Source: Ktedonospora formicarum (GTDB lineage Bacteria > Chloroflexota > Ktedonobacteria > Ktedonobacterales > Ktedonobacteraceae). Taken from it: DNA of 64,000 nucleotides. Both the position numbers and the translations under genes were made by a program. The number at the start of each line of letters is the position of its first letter. Position 1 is the stretch's first letter. Positions 27,001 through 35,788 of this stretch are shown here, in pieces. Under the pieces are notes generated by a model, which did not search any database, was not told where the DNA came from, and saw only the letters and a list, made by a program, of their open reading frames with translations. The stretch spans positions 1,550,001 to 1,614,000 of the forward strand of contig NZ_BNJF01000001.1 in NCBI RefSeq assembly GCF_016587355.1, read 5' to 3'.

Positions 27001-27290
27001 AACAAAAAACTCGCCCTGCATAAGGACGAGATCATTGGCCCGTGGTACCACCTTACTTGAGACATGCCTCACGGCACATCTCCTCTCTGACGGTCGCTGT
27101 TGAACCGCCCCTTCCTGGTAACGGTGAAGGATTCCGGTCAGTTTCTCACTGACGCTCTCAGGTGGGTTCGACGGGGCCATCTCTGCCGACTTTCACTCTC
27201 TCGGCTCGCTGCTAGGTCATGGGCATCGCGTCTACTGATCCTGATCGGCGCGTTTACTATTCGTTTCTATTACTCCTTATCCGGAAACCT
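27001..27290 (-). promoter_or_regulatory. T-box leader, proline specifier
   Basis: On the minus strand the T-box sequence AAGGTGGTACCACGGG (27054-27039) holds the UGGU that pairs with the tRNA acceptor end; U fits the A73 of tRNA-Pro. Upstream, the specifier loop context GAA-CCC-A (CCC at 27166-27164) reads a proline codon. AGTA and GAGAGAG stem-I features lie farther upstream. The terminator at 27030-27004 competes with the antiterminator. Uncharged tRNA-Pro should promote read-through into proS. Confidence 0.88.
27004..27030 (-). terminator. T-box terminator hairpin
   Basis: CTCGTCC and GGGCGAG pair (one G-U) around a 7-base loop, and six T residues follow at 27009-27004. It is the off-state structure of the T-box. 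Confidence 0.85.
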
Positions 27291-27355
27291 GAGTGTATGA
27301 GTGCTAGCCGCAATACGGCGCCGTGCCCTCGTATGAGGGTTGGTTTTCGAATAAG
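27273..27355 (-). repeat. Recurrent 5'-leader element, copy B (before the proS T-box)
   Basis: Read toward proS it begins CTTATTCGAAAACCAACCC, contains GCGGCTAGCACTCA and ends CAGGTTTCCGGATAAGGAG. The ends TTATTCGAAAACC and GGTTTCCGGATAA form 12 of 13 pairs, counting one wobble. It is the first transcribed segment after the promoter at 27367-27395 and precedes T-box stem I. Confidence 0.5.
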
Positions 27356-27366
27356 ACCTTAGGCTA

Positions 27367-27395
27367 AGCATACATGATTCCCTTTTCCGTGTCAA
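27367..27395 (-). promoter_or_regulatory. Promoter of the T-box proS operon
   Basis: On the minus strand TTGACA (27395-27390) and TATGCT (27372-27367) are 17 bases apart. Transcription would start near 27360, giving a leader of about 410 nt. Confidence 0.7.
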
Positions 27396-27594
27396 GCATC
27401 GCTTGCTTCTTATCGAAGCAGGCTTCACGCTTCTGGCGCGACAGGAGCGCAGAGTATGCACAGCAAACCAGGACCACCACCTGGAAAACCCGGACTTCCG
27501 AAAAATAGACACGCTATTCATAGTCATCTATGTTACAATAGGGGCAATTATTCTAGATATATTCTTCCATATAGTGCTTTCGAGATTTAAAACT

Positions 27595-30021
27595 ATGCTT
27601 GGAACTCTACTAGGACATTATCGGCTAATACGAGAGCTAGAACAGGGCGGCACGGCGACGGTCTTCCTGGCGGAGGATATCCACCTTCAACGCCAGGTCG
27701 CGGTCAAGGTTTTCGATTCAGACCTTGATACAAATGCGCAGCAAAATTTCCTCTCCTATTTCGCGCGTGAGGCCCGCACGCTTGCCAGTCTGGATCACCC
27801 AAACATTCTTCCAGTTTATGACTACGGTGAACAGGATGGGCACGTCTATCTGGTCATGCCTTATATAGCAGGAGGCTCACTACGCGACTATCTACGCCAA
27901 CGACCGCTTCCAATTTCCCCGGAACAGGCTGTTTCCTTCCTTCAGCAGGTGCTCCTGGCACTGGAATACGCGCATGCACGCGGGCTCATCCATCGTGACA
28001 TTAAGCCTGGCAATATCCTCTTCAAGAATGACAAAACACTTCTGCTCTCAGACTTTGGGCTAGTGAAAATTGTCGAAAAGGAAGCAGGTGCAAACCCACA
28101 GCAGGATATGACACAGAGCGGTGGGCCGAGCTTGAAAGGAACACCCAGCTACATCGCCCCTGAACAGATTCATGGTCGCCCAGCACAATCTAGTGATATC
28201 TATTCGCTAGGGGTCGTAGCCTATGAACTACTCACCGGACAGCGCCCCTTTCAGGCGGAAGATACAATGGCTGTCCTGTTCAAGCACCTGCATGAGCGTC
28301 CACGTCCACTACGCGAACTCAACCCAGCACTCTCGCTAGAGCTAGAAAGCGTCGTACTCCAGGCCCTGGCGAAGGAGCCAGAGCAACGTTTCCAATCAGC
28401 GACAACCTTCCGCACAGCTCTAGGAAACGCTCTCAAGACCACTTCTCATCAAGTGCAGGGTAGCAATATGCCAATGGCTGATATGGCTAGTCATACGCAT
28501 CTCAGCTCTCCCTATCAGACACAGCTTGCCGGGCAAACGGAGCACACAATTACGCCCCAGGGAAACGCTTCTAACGCCTTCCACTCAAGCCCAAAACCAT
28601 CTGGCTCAATCTCGACACCTGCGACCCAATTCGCGTTTCAGCGGCAGGCAACTATCACACCTCAGTCCTCCCCGCCTCCTGGTATCAATCCAACGCATGG
28701 CGCTCCACCACGTCCCCGTGGAATCAGTAAGTGGAATATCCTCACGTACATTTTGATAGGCGCGACGCTGGCAACCAGTATCTTTGCCATCCTTTATAAC
28801 GCAGGCTACCTTGGCAAACAACAGACACCATCTCCCTCAACACAAGCAACAGCAACCCCCAGTCAATCTGTACCCGCCACTATTACTACTGCATGCCCCC
28901 CAACAAATAAGGCCCGTCCAGCGACACTTCATCCAATGACGTTGGGGAGTCACCACCAATTGATCTATATCGTCAACGAGGGACCTAACGATGCCCCTAC
29001 AGCGGCAACCCTTAAACGTCGCGATGCTGACACAAACAACAAAGCCACGTCAATCCTTCAAATACCCAACGTACATATCGACGAGGGACAGATCACACAA
29101 AATGGGCAATGGGTCCTCTTTACCCTGAGCTTCAACGGCATCAGCCAGGTACGCATGGCGCGCGTTGATGGGCAGGAGCAGCAAACGCTCTATTGTGCTC
29201 CCTCAGATGGGCACATAGCTGATTCACAACTCTCTATCAACGGGCAGAAACTCATCTTCAACCTCTTTCCAGGCCCTGTTGGTAAGCCCTCGCTAAACCT
29301 GCTCGACCTGACAACTGGCTCGCTGACTCGTCTTCTGGAACCGACAGGACAACAAGCCTATACACCCACGACCTGGCAGGATAAGAGCCATGTCTACTTG
29401 ACCTCGTTCGTTCCTAATTCAGACGTTCCACGCACGGATCTCTACCTGCTCAATGTTGACAAGGGTGCGAATCAGAAAGAGCAGGATATGTCGAAGGTGC
29501 TCAGCCAGGACTGGACCTGTGGCAGCTTTGATGATAGCTTCGATTCACGACAGTTGTTTGTCGCCAGTTGTGGGACCAATCAGGGGACAGCTCTACCCAC
29601 TCCTACCGGGCCAACCACAATTAGCATTCAACCTGCGACAGGGGGCACAGCCCACACTATCGCTCATATCGATCAGGCTGTAACCATGCTACGCACCATC
29701 TCGTCCACGACGCTCCTCTATATGGTAGAGAACGGAAGCGGTGATAGCAGTCAGAATGGCCTCTGGCGCATGAATATTGATGGAACCAATCGTCAGCGTC
29801 TCTCCACAGATGCTACTGGCGGTCAATCACTCAGCCTCTTCTCCCACTATACCTGGGCTAATGTCTCGACGGACGGCAAACTTTTCGCCCTGCAAGAGGC
29901 TGATCCCCAAAGTCAAAATCGCAAGATGTATTATGGGAACCTCACTGATGGCGTTTCCAACTTCTTCGCCGATATTTCCGATGGAACAGATTTACGCCTC
30001 GTCGGGTGGACACACGTTTAA
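27595..30021 (+). CDS. Membrane Ser/Thr protein kinase with extracytoplasmic beta-propeller-like domain
   Basis: An 808-residue Hanks-type kinase. Residues 1-275 hold the kinase: glycine loop around 15-22, Lys38, HRDIKPGN (133-140), DFG (153-155) and the APE-type loop YIAPEQIHG. A Pro/Ser/Thr-rich juxtamembrane linker leads to one membrane helix near residue 380-400, then about 400 residues outside the cell with TolB/WD-like beta repeats (for example DGQEQQTLYCA, DGTNRQRLS). It likely senses an envelope or extracellular signal. The start ATG 27595 begins the kinase fold directly; the frame is open to 27403, but that part covers a promoter-like AT-rich stretch. Confidence 0.88.
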   Translation: MLGTLLGHYRLIRELEQGGTATVFLAEDIHLQRQVAVKVFDSDLDTNAQQNFLSYFAREARTLASLDHPNILPVYDYGEQDGHVYLVMPYIAGGSLRDYLRQRPLPISPEQAVSFLQQVLLALEYAHARGLIHRDIKPGNILFKNDKTLLLSDFGLVKIVEKEAGANPQQDMTQSGGPSLKGTPSYIAPEQIHGRPAQSSDIYSLGVVAYELLTGQRPFQAEDTMAVLFKHLHERPRPLRELNPALSLELESVVLQALAKEPEQRFQSATTFRTALGNALKTTSHQVQGSNMPMADMASHTHLSSPYQTQLAGQTEHTITPQGNASNAFHSSPKPSGSISTPATQFAFQRQATITPQSSPPPGINPTHGAPPRPRGISKWNILTYILIGATLATSIFAILYNAGYLGKQQTPSPSTQATATPSQSVPATITTACPPTNKARPATLHPMTLGSHHQLIYIVNEGPNDAPTAATLKRRDADTNNKATSILQIPNVHIDEGQITQNGQWVLFTLSFNGISQVRMARVDGQEQQTLYCAPSDGHIADSQLSINGQKLIFNLFPGPVGKPSLNLLDLTTGSLTRLLEPTGQQAYTPTTWQDKSHVYLTSFVPNSDVPRTDLYLLNVDKGANQKEQDMSKVLSQDWTCGSFDDSFDSRQLFVASCGTNQGTALPTPTGPTTISIQPATGGTAHTIAHIDQAVTMLRTISSTTLLYMVENGSGDSSQNGLWRMNIDGTNRQRLSTDATGGQSLSLFSHYTWANVSTDGKLFALQEADPQSQNRKMYYGNLTDGVSNFFADISDGTDLRLVGWTHV

Positions 30022-30026
30022 CTAAT

Positions 30027-30071
30027 GGATCTTGCAAGGTTCGCCTTTCTTTAGTAAGCCTTGCAAGATCC
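30027..30071 (+). terminator. Hairpin after the kinase gene
   Basis: Arms 30027-30039 and 30059-30071 form 13 perfect pairs with a 19-base loop that includes CTTTCTTT. It begins 5 bases after the kinase stop. Confidence 0.6.
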
Positions 30072-30253
30072 TGCTGTTCAGTACAAAAGACCTATGCCTT
30101 CAGGTATCCACCCGATGCATTTCTCAGGTATAAATTCAACTTCTCTCAGGTAGACACCGACAATTATAATCTGATGTAGGAAACCTGAACATATTCAGAC
30201 ATGCAGGGTGCTTCCACACTGCAACTTTACGTTTTCCTGGGGGATTATCGTCT

Positions 30254-30631
30254 GTGAAAAAATTTATCACTCTCCTGCTCCTCTTTGGGACCATCGCTAC
30301 CCTCTTCACCGCTTGCGCGACCGGTGGAGATACCAGTAACAAGCCCAATACAGTCCACATGAAGGAGCTTGTCTTCTCGCCCACCACAATCACCATTCAC
30401 AAAGGCGAGAAGGTCAACATTGTCAATGACGTCACTATCGCACACATCATCGCGAACGGAACCTGGCAAAACAATGTGCCAAAAGTCGGCAAAGAATCAG
30501 GTGCCCCTCAAATAAATATCCAGTTCACCGGCAACGATAGTCAGGAGATTGGCCCCTTCAATACGGCTGGAACCTTCCAGTTCTATTGTACGGTCCATCC
30601 AGGTATGAACCTGACCGTCATCGTAAAATAA
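30254..30631 (+). CDS. Cupredoxin-domain lipoprotein
   Basis: A 125-residue exported blue-copper-type protein. The signal peptide ends at a lipobox-like FTAC (Cys21; the -3 Phe is atypical). The cupredoxin fold carries the copper ligands His64 (TIAHII), Cys112, His115 and Met118 in YCTVHPGM. It should carry electrons at the outer membrane face or bind copper. The start is GTG 30254 with TGGGGGA upstream. It is monocistronic: a terminator follows immediately, and no oxidase genes are near. Confidence 0.88.
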   Translation: MKKFITLLLLFGTIATLFTACATGGDTSNKPNTVHMKELVFSPTTITIHKGEKVNIVNDVTIAHIIANGTWQNNVPKVGKESGAPQINIQFTGNDSQEIGPFNTAGTFQFYCTVHPGMNLTVIVK

Positions 30632-30632
30632 C

Positions 30633-30692
30633 AGTAAATAAGAAGAGAAGCGGTGGGAGCGTTCGTTCCCACCGCTTCTCTTCTTATTTACT
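30633..30692. terminator. Perfect 26-bp inverted repeat
   Basis: Arms 30633-30658 and 30667-30692 pair without mismatch around an 8-base loop. The repeat starts one base after the cupredoxin stop codon. This is one of the longest perfect stems in the window. Confidence 0.8.
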
Positions 30693-30802
30693 TTAAGAAC
30701 TCCTGATTCCAGCGTGAGATTTATGTCAATTTAGACATATGTAATATGATATCTATTGGTCGTGCTGCATTTCACACGCATACGAATCCAGGGAGGGAAA
30801 CC

Positions 30803-31597
30803 ATGTTGTCATTATCATCACGGCGTCACATGCTTTCAAGTGCCTTCAGCATACTCATCCTTTTGCTAATCCTCAGCCTGCTTGCCGCCTGTGGTGGCAA
30901 TGCTCCAACGCAGGGAACGACAGCTCAAAGCACCCCAACTCCACCCCCCACATTTACACCGACACCAACGCCCGACGTACCACGCAAGGATATTACCTTT
31001 CGCACCAGCGATAAGGTGAGCATTGCAGCCTGGCTCTACGGAAAACCATCCACGACGGCTATCATCTGTTCGCACGAACGAGGGGGAAATAAAGCCCAGT
31101 GGGATAGCATTGCACCTGTATTTGCCTCCCATGGCTATATGGTAATCGCCTATGATTTCCGTGGGCTAGGGGACTCAGGAGGGGAACAGGATCTTGGCAA
31201 CACCTATAAGGATGTGCTAGCTGCCATCGATTACGCGAAAAAACAGGGCGCAAAGAAGATCATTCTGCTAGGTTCCAGTATTGGTACAGCAGTCTCAGAA
31301 ATTGCTGCCACACACACTAAGGTAGATGGTGTCATCTCGCTCTCGCCTGCATACTACTCCCCTCTAGAGAAGAAGGTCTTCCAGGCAGTGACCGCTCCCA
31401 AGCTGCTCATCAATAGTGAAGGCGATACCTATAGTGGGGAGACACGCCAGATGTATGAGGATGCTGTAGGGCCGAAGGAGCTTCACATCTATCCAGGCAG
31501 CTCTGCTCATGGAACATCCATCTTTCTTTCAGAGAATCGCCAGGATCTCTATGACCGCATCCTCGCCTTCATCAAAAAATATGCTCCCTTATCATAG
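30803..31597 (+). CDS. Alpha/beta hydrolase lipoprotein
   Basis: A 264-residue secreted serine hydrolase with a lipoprotein signal (LAAC, lipid Cys30) and a Thr/Pro-rich tether (about 38-58). The fold carries the nucleophile Ser159 in GSSIGT and a likely catalytic His in SSAHGT near residue 240. The oxyanion region is around CSHERGGNKAQW. The start is ATG 30803 with GGGAGGG upstream. Substrate unknown; the extracellular location suggests attack on an exogenous ester or peptide. The next genes are an independent ABC operon. Confidence 0.85.
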   Translation: MLSLSSRRHMLSSAFSILILLLILSLLAACGGNAPTQGTTAQSTPTPPPTFTPTPTPDVPRKDITFRTSDKVSIAAWLYGKPSTTAIICSHERGGNKAQWDSIAPVFASHGYMVIAYDFRGLGDSGGEQDLGNTYKDVLAAIDYAKKQGAKKIILLGSSIGTAVSEIAATHTKVDGVISLSPAYYSPLEKKVFQAVTAPKLLINSEGDTYSGETRQMYEDAVGPKELHIYPGSSAHGTSIFLSENRQDLYDRILAFIKKYAPLS

Positions 31598-31620
31598 CCA
31601 ACCAGCCTGTTGATCATACT

Positions 31621-31670
31621 CCCCATGTATGAGATTACCAAAAGCTCTTTGGGTAATCTCATACATGGGG
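31621..31670. terminator. Perfect 19-bp inverted repeat after the hydrolase lipoprotein gene
   Basis: Arms 31621-31639 and 31652-31670 are perfectly complementary, 12-base loop. No long T-tract follows. Confidence 0.65.
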
Positions 31671-32064
31671 AGCGAATCGAACTTGCACACCTCGATCCAA
31701 TCCCACCTTCCCCCCATCCAATTTCCACTTGTTGCCTAAAGTAGAAAATTACTCTTCTACATCCTCGAATCAAATTCCCAGCTTTTGGCTCATTTGAGAC
31801 GGACCATCTTAATTGATACTTGATTTGCTCTATTCATCCGACTACATTAAGAAGATGATAAGACAATGCACAATATCTGGTTAATTCACCTCAACCATTT
31901 TAGGAAGAATGACGTATAACATAAGGGGGTAGTGTATTCTCACCATATAAGTGGGTGCTCAGGACACATATCTCCTACCTGGAACGGAATATTTCCGATT
32001 CTAGCATTGTTTACCAGAATGTGCTTATTAGACTAAAATAATAACGAGGGGAGCTTCCCAACTT
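31671..32064. other. Upstream region of the osmoprotectant ABC operon
   Basis: About 390 AT-rich bases that should hold the operon promoter. A small hairpin CGGAATATTTCCG lies near 31983-31995. I cannot fix a promoter with confidence. GAGGGGAG is the ribosome site of the ATPase gene. Confidence 0.4.
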
Positions 32065-33084
32065 ATGGCTCAAATTGCCTTTCGAGACATTACCAAGCGG
32101 TACCCAGGTACTCCGGCACCGGCAGTCGATGCGGTATCCTTCGACGTACCGGAAGGGAGCACCTGTGTCCTCGTTGGTACCTCTGGCTCGGGTAAAACCA
32201 CACTCCTACGAATGGTGAATCGCCTGATCGAGCCAACCTCAGGTGAGATTCTCGTTGATGGCACGAATGTCTTAAGAGAGAATCCCATTCAGTTACGGCG
32301 ACGTATTGGGTATGTTATCCAACAGGTTGGCCTATTTCCTCATATGACGGTTGCAGAGAATGTGCGCGTGACCGCTGAGATTGCTGGAGGCTGGAACAAG
32401 CAACGCCTCAATAGTCGCGTTGATGAGTTGCTCGACCTGGTAGGGCTACCACCTGCCGATTATCGTAAACGCTTCCCACGCCAGCTATCAGGCGGACAAC
32501 AGCAACGCGTTGGTCTGGCCCGTGCACTGGCAACTGATCCAGCTATTTTGCTTATGGACGAACCCTTTGGGGCACTCGACGCCATTACGCGCGCGCGCAT
32601 GCAGGATGAGTTGCAGCGCATCCAGCGCGATGTGCATAAGACTATCCTTTTTGTCTCACATGATATCGACGAAGCCTTCAAGCTGGGTGACCAGATTGCC
32701 GTCATGTCAGATGGCAAGCTAATGCAGATTGGCTCACCAGTCGAGTTGCTGGCACGGCCGGCTAATGACTTTGTGAGCCAGCTCGTAGGCGCGGATAACA
32801 CCCTACGCCAGCTACAATATCTACCTGTCACCACGGCGCTTGACAACCGACCCGAGGTGGTTTCATCGGCACACTGGGGAGACGCGGCGACCTGCAAATC
32901 AGACGCCACGTTACTTGACGCAATGCTTCAACTCCTCTCCTCCGACACCTCCACTCTCACGGTCTTTGATCCCACGAATCAGAAACAGCTTGGTACAATT
33001 ACCCTTACCAGCATCAACCGCGAGATCTCACGCCAGCGCTCTACCCAGGCTCCCATCAATCAGCCGGAAAGTTCACACGCCTAA
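32065..33084 (+). CDS. opuCA: Osmoprotectant (glycine betaine/choline-type) ABC transporter ATPase
   Basis: A 339-residue ABC ATPase of the OpuCA/ProV group. Walker A GTSGSGKT, signature LSGGQQQRVGLARA and Walker B ILLMDEPFG are intact. The roughly 110-residue C-terminal tail is in the position of the CBS regulatory domains of OpuCA, but is short and poorly matched, so a reduced tail is likely. It energises import of quaternary ammonium solutes. It is first of four genes (ATPase, permease, permease, binding protein) and is followed by the first permease after 54 bases. Confidence 0.9.
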   Translation: MAQIAFRDITKRYPGTPAPAVDAVSFDVPEGSTCVLVGTSGSGKTTLLRMVNRLIEPTSGEILVDGTNVLRENPIQLRRRIGYVIQQVGLFPHMTVAENVRVTAEIAGGWNKQRLNSRVDELLDLVGLPPADYRKRFPRQLSGGQQQRVGLARALATDPAILLMDEPFGALDAITRARMQDELQRIQRDVHKTILFVSHDIDEAFKLGDQIAVMSDGKLMQIGSPVELLARPANDFVSQLVGADNTLRQLQYLPVTTALDNRPEVVSSAHWGDAATCKSDATLLDAMLQLLSSDTSTLTVFDPTNQKQLGTITLTSINREISRQRSTQAPINQPESSHA

Positions 33085-33138
33085 TAGGAGCCTAGTTCGC
33101 GCGGCCTCGCGTCGCTGCAAAGGAAGAGGTAATTTGTC

Positions 33139-33795
33139 ATGCATTATCTGCTCAGTGGATATAACTATGATCTCTCCGATCCCGCGAGCATTCCTAACCT
33201 GATCTCGCAACATGCCTTTCTGGTTGGTATCAGTATGCTCATTTCGCTGATTATCGCGATCCCGCTGGGTATCCTGGTCTCGCGCTACCGCAAGTTAGCC
33301 TTACCTGTAATCACCTTTATGGATCTGCTCTATACTATTCCAGGGCTGGCTTTACTGGGCATCTTGATCTCGATTACCGGTTTGAGCTTCGCGACCGCTA
33401 TCATTCCGCTCATACTCTATACTCAGTTGGTATTGATTCGCAATACATCAACTGCTCTGAACGGGATCGATCCCCTGCTGATTGAGACGGCACGTGCGAT
33501 GGGAATGAGCCCAGGGCAACAGCTGTGGCGCGTGACACTACCTCTAGCGCTCCCGGTAATCATTGCTGGCGTGCGTATCGCCACGGTAACCATTATCGGT
33601 ATCGCTGCCCTGGCATCTCTAGTAGGCGAGGGAGGACTGGGAGACCTGATCTTCAAGAATATTACCAGCCGCGATATGGATGCCGTTCTGGCTGGCGCGA
33701 TCCTGCTAAGCCTGTTCGCGATTGTGACCGACCTCCTGCTGCTGGGCCTACAGACCCTGCTCAACCGTGGTCGTAGCGCGCTCTCGGTGGCCTGA
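33139..33795 (+). CDS. opuCB: Osmoprotectant ABC transporter permease (first)
   Basis: A 218-residue permease with about six membrane segments and the EAA loop (IETARAMGMSPGQQLWRVTLPLALP) that docks on the ATPase. The sequence type is that of OpuCB/OpuCD, short permeases encoded in pairs. GAAGAGG precedes the ATG. The second permease begins 21 bases later, so both are co-translated and likely form a heterodimer. Confidence 0.9.
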   Translation: MHYLLSGYNYDLSDPASIPNLISQHAFLVGISMLISLIIAIPLGILVSRYRKLALPVITFMDLLYTIPGLALLGILISITGLSFATAIIPLILYTQLVLIRNTSTALNGIDPLLIETARAMGMSPGQQLWRVTLPLALPVIIAGVRIATVTIIGIAALASLVGEGGLGDLIFKNITSRDMDAVLAGAILLSLFAIVTDLLLLGLQTLLNRGRSALSVA

Positions 33796-33816
33796 TTTGG
33801 AGGGAGGTACGTACTT

Positions 33817-34485
33817 ATGAACGCTATCTGGAACTATATCGCCGATCCAACCCATCACTTCGGTGACCAGACCATAGCTTATCTACAAATCTGCGCCTTC
33901 ACCATCGTTGTCGCAATTCTGATTGGCGTCACACTGGGAGTCGCAGTCTCACGCAGCGCCGTCCTGGGCTTCATCGCTGTAAACCTGAGCGGCCTGATGC
34001 GCGCTATTCCAGTGATCGCTTTTCTGATCGCGGTACTTCCATACCTGGGGTTAGGCTTTACGCCTGCCGCAGTCGCGCTCATCATTCTTGGCATTCCACC
34101 GATTCTGCTCAATACCTATACAGGGTTGCGCGGAATCAACTCAGCCATCATTGATGCAGCGCGTGGCATGGGTATGACCAATTGGCAGATTATCACTCGG
34201 GTGCAGGCACCACTGGTCATGCCCATCATCGCCGCTGGCATTCGCACTTCTTCTATCCAGATTATCGCTACCGCGACTCTCGCGGCCTTTATCGGTGCGG
34301 ATGGTTATGGCGTTTACATTGTAGATGGCCTCTATAACCTGAATAACACCGAGATTCTCGCTGGGGCGATTCCAGTCGCGCTTATCGCGCTGGTAGTAGA
34401 GATCTTCATGGAGATCTTACAGCGTGTGCTCACTCCTGCGGGGTTGCGAGAGCAGCAGAGAACTCCACAAGCTCAGGCATCCTGA
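33817..34485 (+). CDS. opuCD: Osmoprotectant ABC transporter permease (second)
   Basis: A 222-residue paralogue of the upstream permease, with its own EAA loop (IDAARGMGMTNWQIITRV) and about six membrane segments. GGAGGGAGG gives a strong ribosome site. It pairs with the first permease and the ATPase. Which of the two corresponds to OpuCB or OpuCD is assigned by order only. Confidence 0.88.
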   Translation: MNAIWNYIADPTHHFGDQTIAYLQICAFTIVVAILIGVTLGVAVSRSAVLGFIAVNLSGLMRAIPVIAFLIAVLPYLGLGFTPAAVALIILGIPPILLNTYTGLRGINSAIIDAARGMGMTNWQIITRVQAPLVMPIIAAGIRTSSIQIIATATLAAFIGADGYGVYIVDGLYNLNNTEILAGAIPVALIALVVEIFMEILQRVLTPAGLREQQRTPQAQAS

Positions 34486-34550
34486 GCGCGCTGGAGGTCT
34501 TATTTTAGATCTACAACATTTTTGATCATTCCAAGCATAAGGAGATTTTC

Positions 34551-35495
34551 ATGTCTTTACGTTCATTCAAATTGAAGTCGGCGGGAGCGCTGGTACTGCT
34601 CCTCTTGCTCCTACTCTCAGCCTGTGGCACAGACGGGAACTCTACAGGCAACACTGGCAACAACTCAAAGGGCAAACTAACCGTCGCCAGTAAACTCGAT
34701 GTTGAGTCACAACTGTTGGGCAAGATGTATACTCTACTCTTGCAGAAGGCAGGTTACCAGATCACCGAGAAGGCTGCGCTTGGCAATAGCAATATCGTAT
34801 TTCAAGCGATCAGCAGTGGTTCGATAGATCTCTATCCAGAGTTCACGGCGACGGGCCTGAATAAACTCCAGGTTCCAACCACGTATGATCCCCAGAAAGA
34901 CTATCAAGCGGTCAAGGATGGCTTCGACAAGCAGTATAAGTTGAGCTGGCTCGACGCCTCGCCTTTGAACGATGGTTATGAGCTTTGCACCTCGAAGGAG
35001 ACTTCGCAGAAGCTAGGCATCACATCCCTCTCGGAACTTCAGGCCAAAGTATCACAACTGGTACTGACTTCACCTAGCGATGGTACCGATTTCGTTGACG
35101 GCCTGAAGCAGGTCTACAACATCACAACCAAGAGCTTTAAGAGCACGTCAACCGTGGATTATGCACTTGGTTTCGAGGCGGTAAAGAACGACAAGGCTCA
35201 GATCACGGTGTGCTACGGTACCGATGCCACGGTTCCTGAGAGCGGCTTCATCTTCCTGAAAGACGATAAGAATGGCTTCCCAGCCTTCAATCCCGCTCCT
35301 GTAGTGCGCAATGACATCATTCAGAAGAATCCCGATATCGCAGCGACACTCAATCCACTGGCTCCAAAACTGACCACTGATGTCAGCATCCAGTTGCAGC
35401 AGCAAGTCGCGGCGAAGAAGAAGGATGGAGCTTCCGTCTCTCGCGCCGTTACCCTGGTAGCAACCGACTTCCTCAAACAGCAGGGCTTGCTCTAA
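34551..35495 (+). CDS. opuCC: Osmoprotectant ABC transporter substrate-binding lipoprotein
   Basis: A 314-residue lipoprotein: basic start, hydrophobic stretch and lipobox LSAC (lipid Cys25). The mature part is an OpuAC/OpuCC-type binding protein (KLTVASKLDVESQLLGKMY; ISSGSIDLYPEFTATGL). It captures the solute outside the membrane and passes it to the permeases. AAGGAG precedes the ATG. The operon ends with a perfect hairpin 26 bases beyond the stop. Confidence 0.9.
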   Translation: MSLRSFKLKSAGALVLLLLLLLSACGTDGNSTGNTGNNSKGKLTVASKLDVESQLLGKMYTLLLQKAGYQITEKAALGNSNIVFQAISSGSIDLYPEFTATGLNKLQVPTTYDPQKDYQAVKDGFDKQYKLSWLDASPLNDGYELCTSKETSQKLGITSLSELQAKVSQLVLTSPSDGTDFVDGLKQVYNITTKSFKSTSTVDYALGFEAVKNDKAQITVCYGTDATVPESGFIFLKDDKNGFPAFNPAPVVRNDIIQKNPDIAATLNPLAPKLTTDVSIQLQQQVAAKKKDGASVSRAVTLVATDFLKQQGLL

Positions 35496-35520
35496 TCTAG
35501 TTTCAGCCTTATAGAGGTAA

Positions 35521-35564
35521 AGCAGCGGTCCGATGCTCGGTGTTGAGCATCGGACCGCTGCTTC
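35521..35564. terminator. Perfect 19-bp inverted repeat between convergent operons
   Basis: Arms 35521-35539 and 35546-35564 pair perfectly around a 6-base loop. It separates the binding-protein gene from the minus-strand membrane-protein gene, and AA/TT ends suit both directions. Confidence 0.75.
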
Positions 35565-35566
35565 GT

Positions 35567-35788
35567 CTAGCGAGTAGTATGGTTGCGATTGAGTGTAAGG
35601 AGTTGTGGAAGTGTGCCCCTTTCATGCCATAGAGCAAGGGCCGCCGACAGGCCCAACCCCAATAGCGTTACAGAATACACCGCCAGATAATACACATTCC
35701 AACTCTGAGGATTACGACCGAAGTACCCTCCAACAGAGGCACAGACGAGGTACCAGACACACAACAGGGCCAGTCCTTTCGCGCTCAT
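35567..35788 (-). CDS. Small two-helix membrane protein (73 aa)
   Basis: A 73-residue protein with two hydrophobic segments (about 5-22 and 33-55) and a polar C-terminus. I do not recognise the family. It is credible as a gene because its ATG overlaps the stop of the upstream glycosyltransferase by 4 bases (ATGA), a sign of translational coupling. It may be an accessory subunit of that membrane enzyme. Confidence 0.6.
   Translation of the reverse strand: MSAKGLALLCVWYLVCASVGGYFGRNPQSWNVYYLAVYSVTLLGLGLSAALALWHERGTLPQLLTLNRNHTTR

Noticed and set aside
27403..27594. N-terminal extension of the Ser/Thr kinase
   Set aside because: The kinase fold begins at 27595, and the upstream bases look like a promoter region and proS control region.
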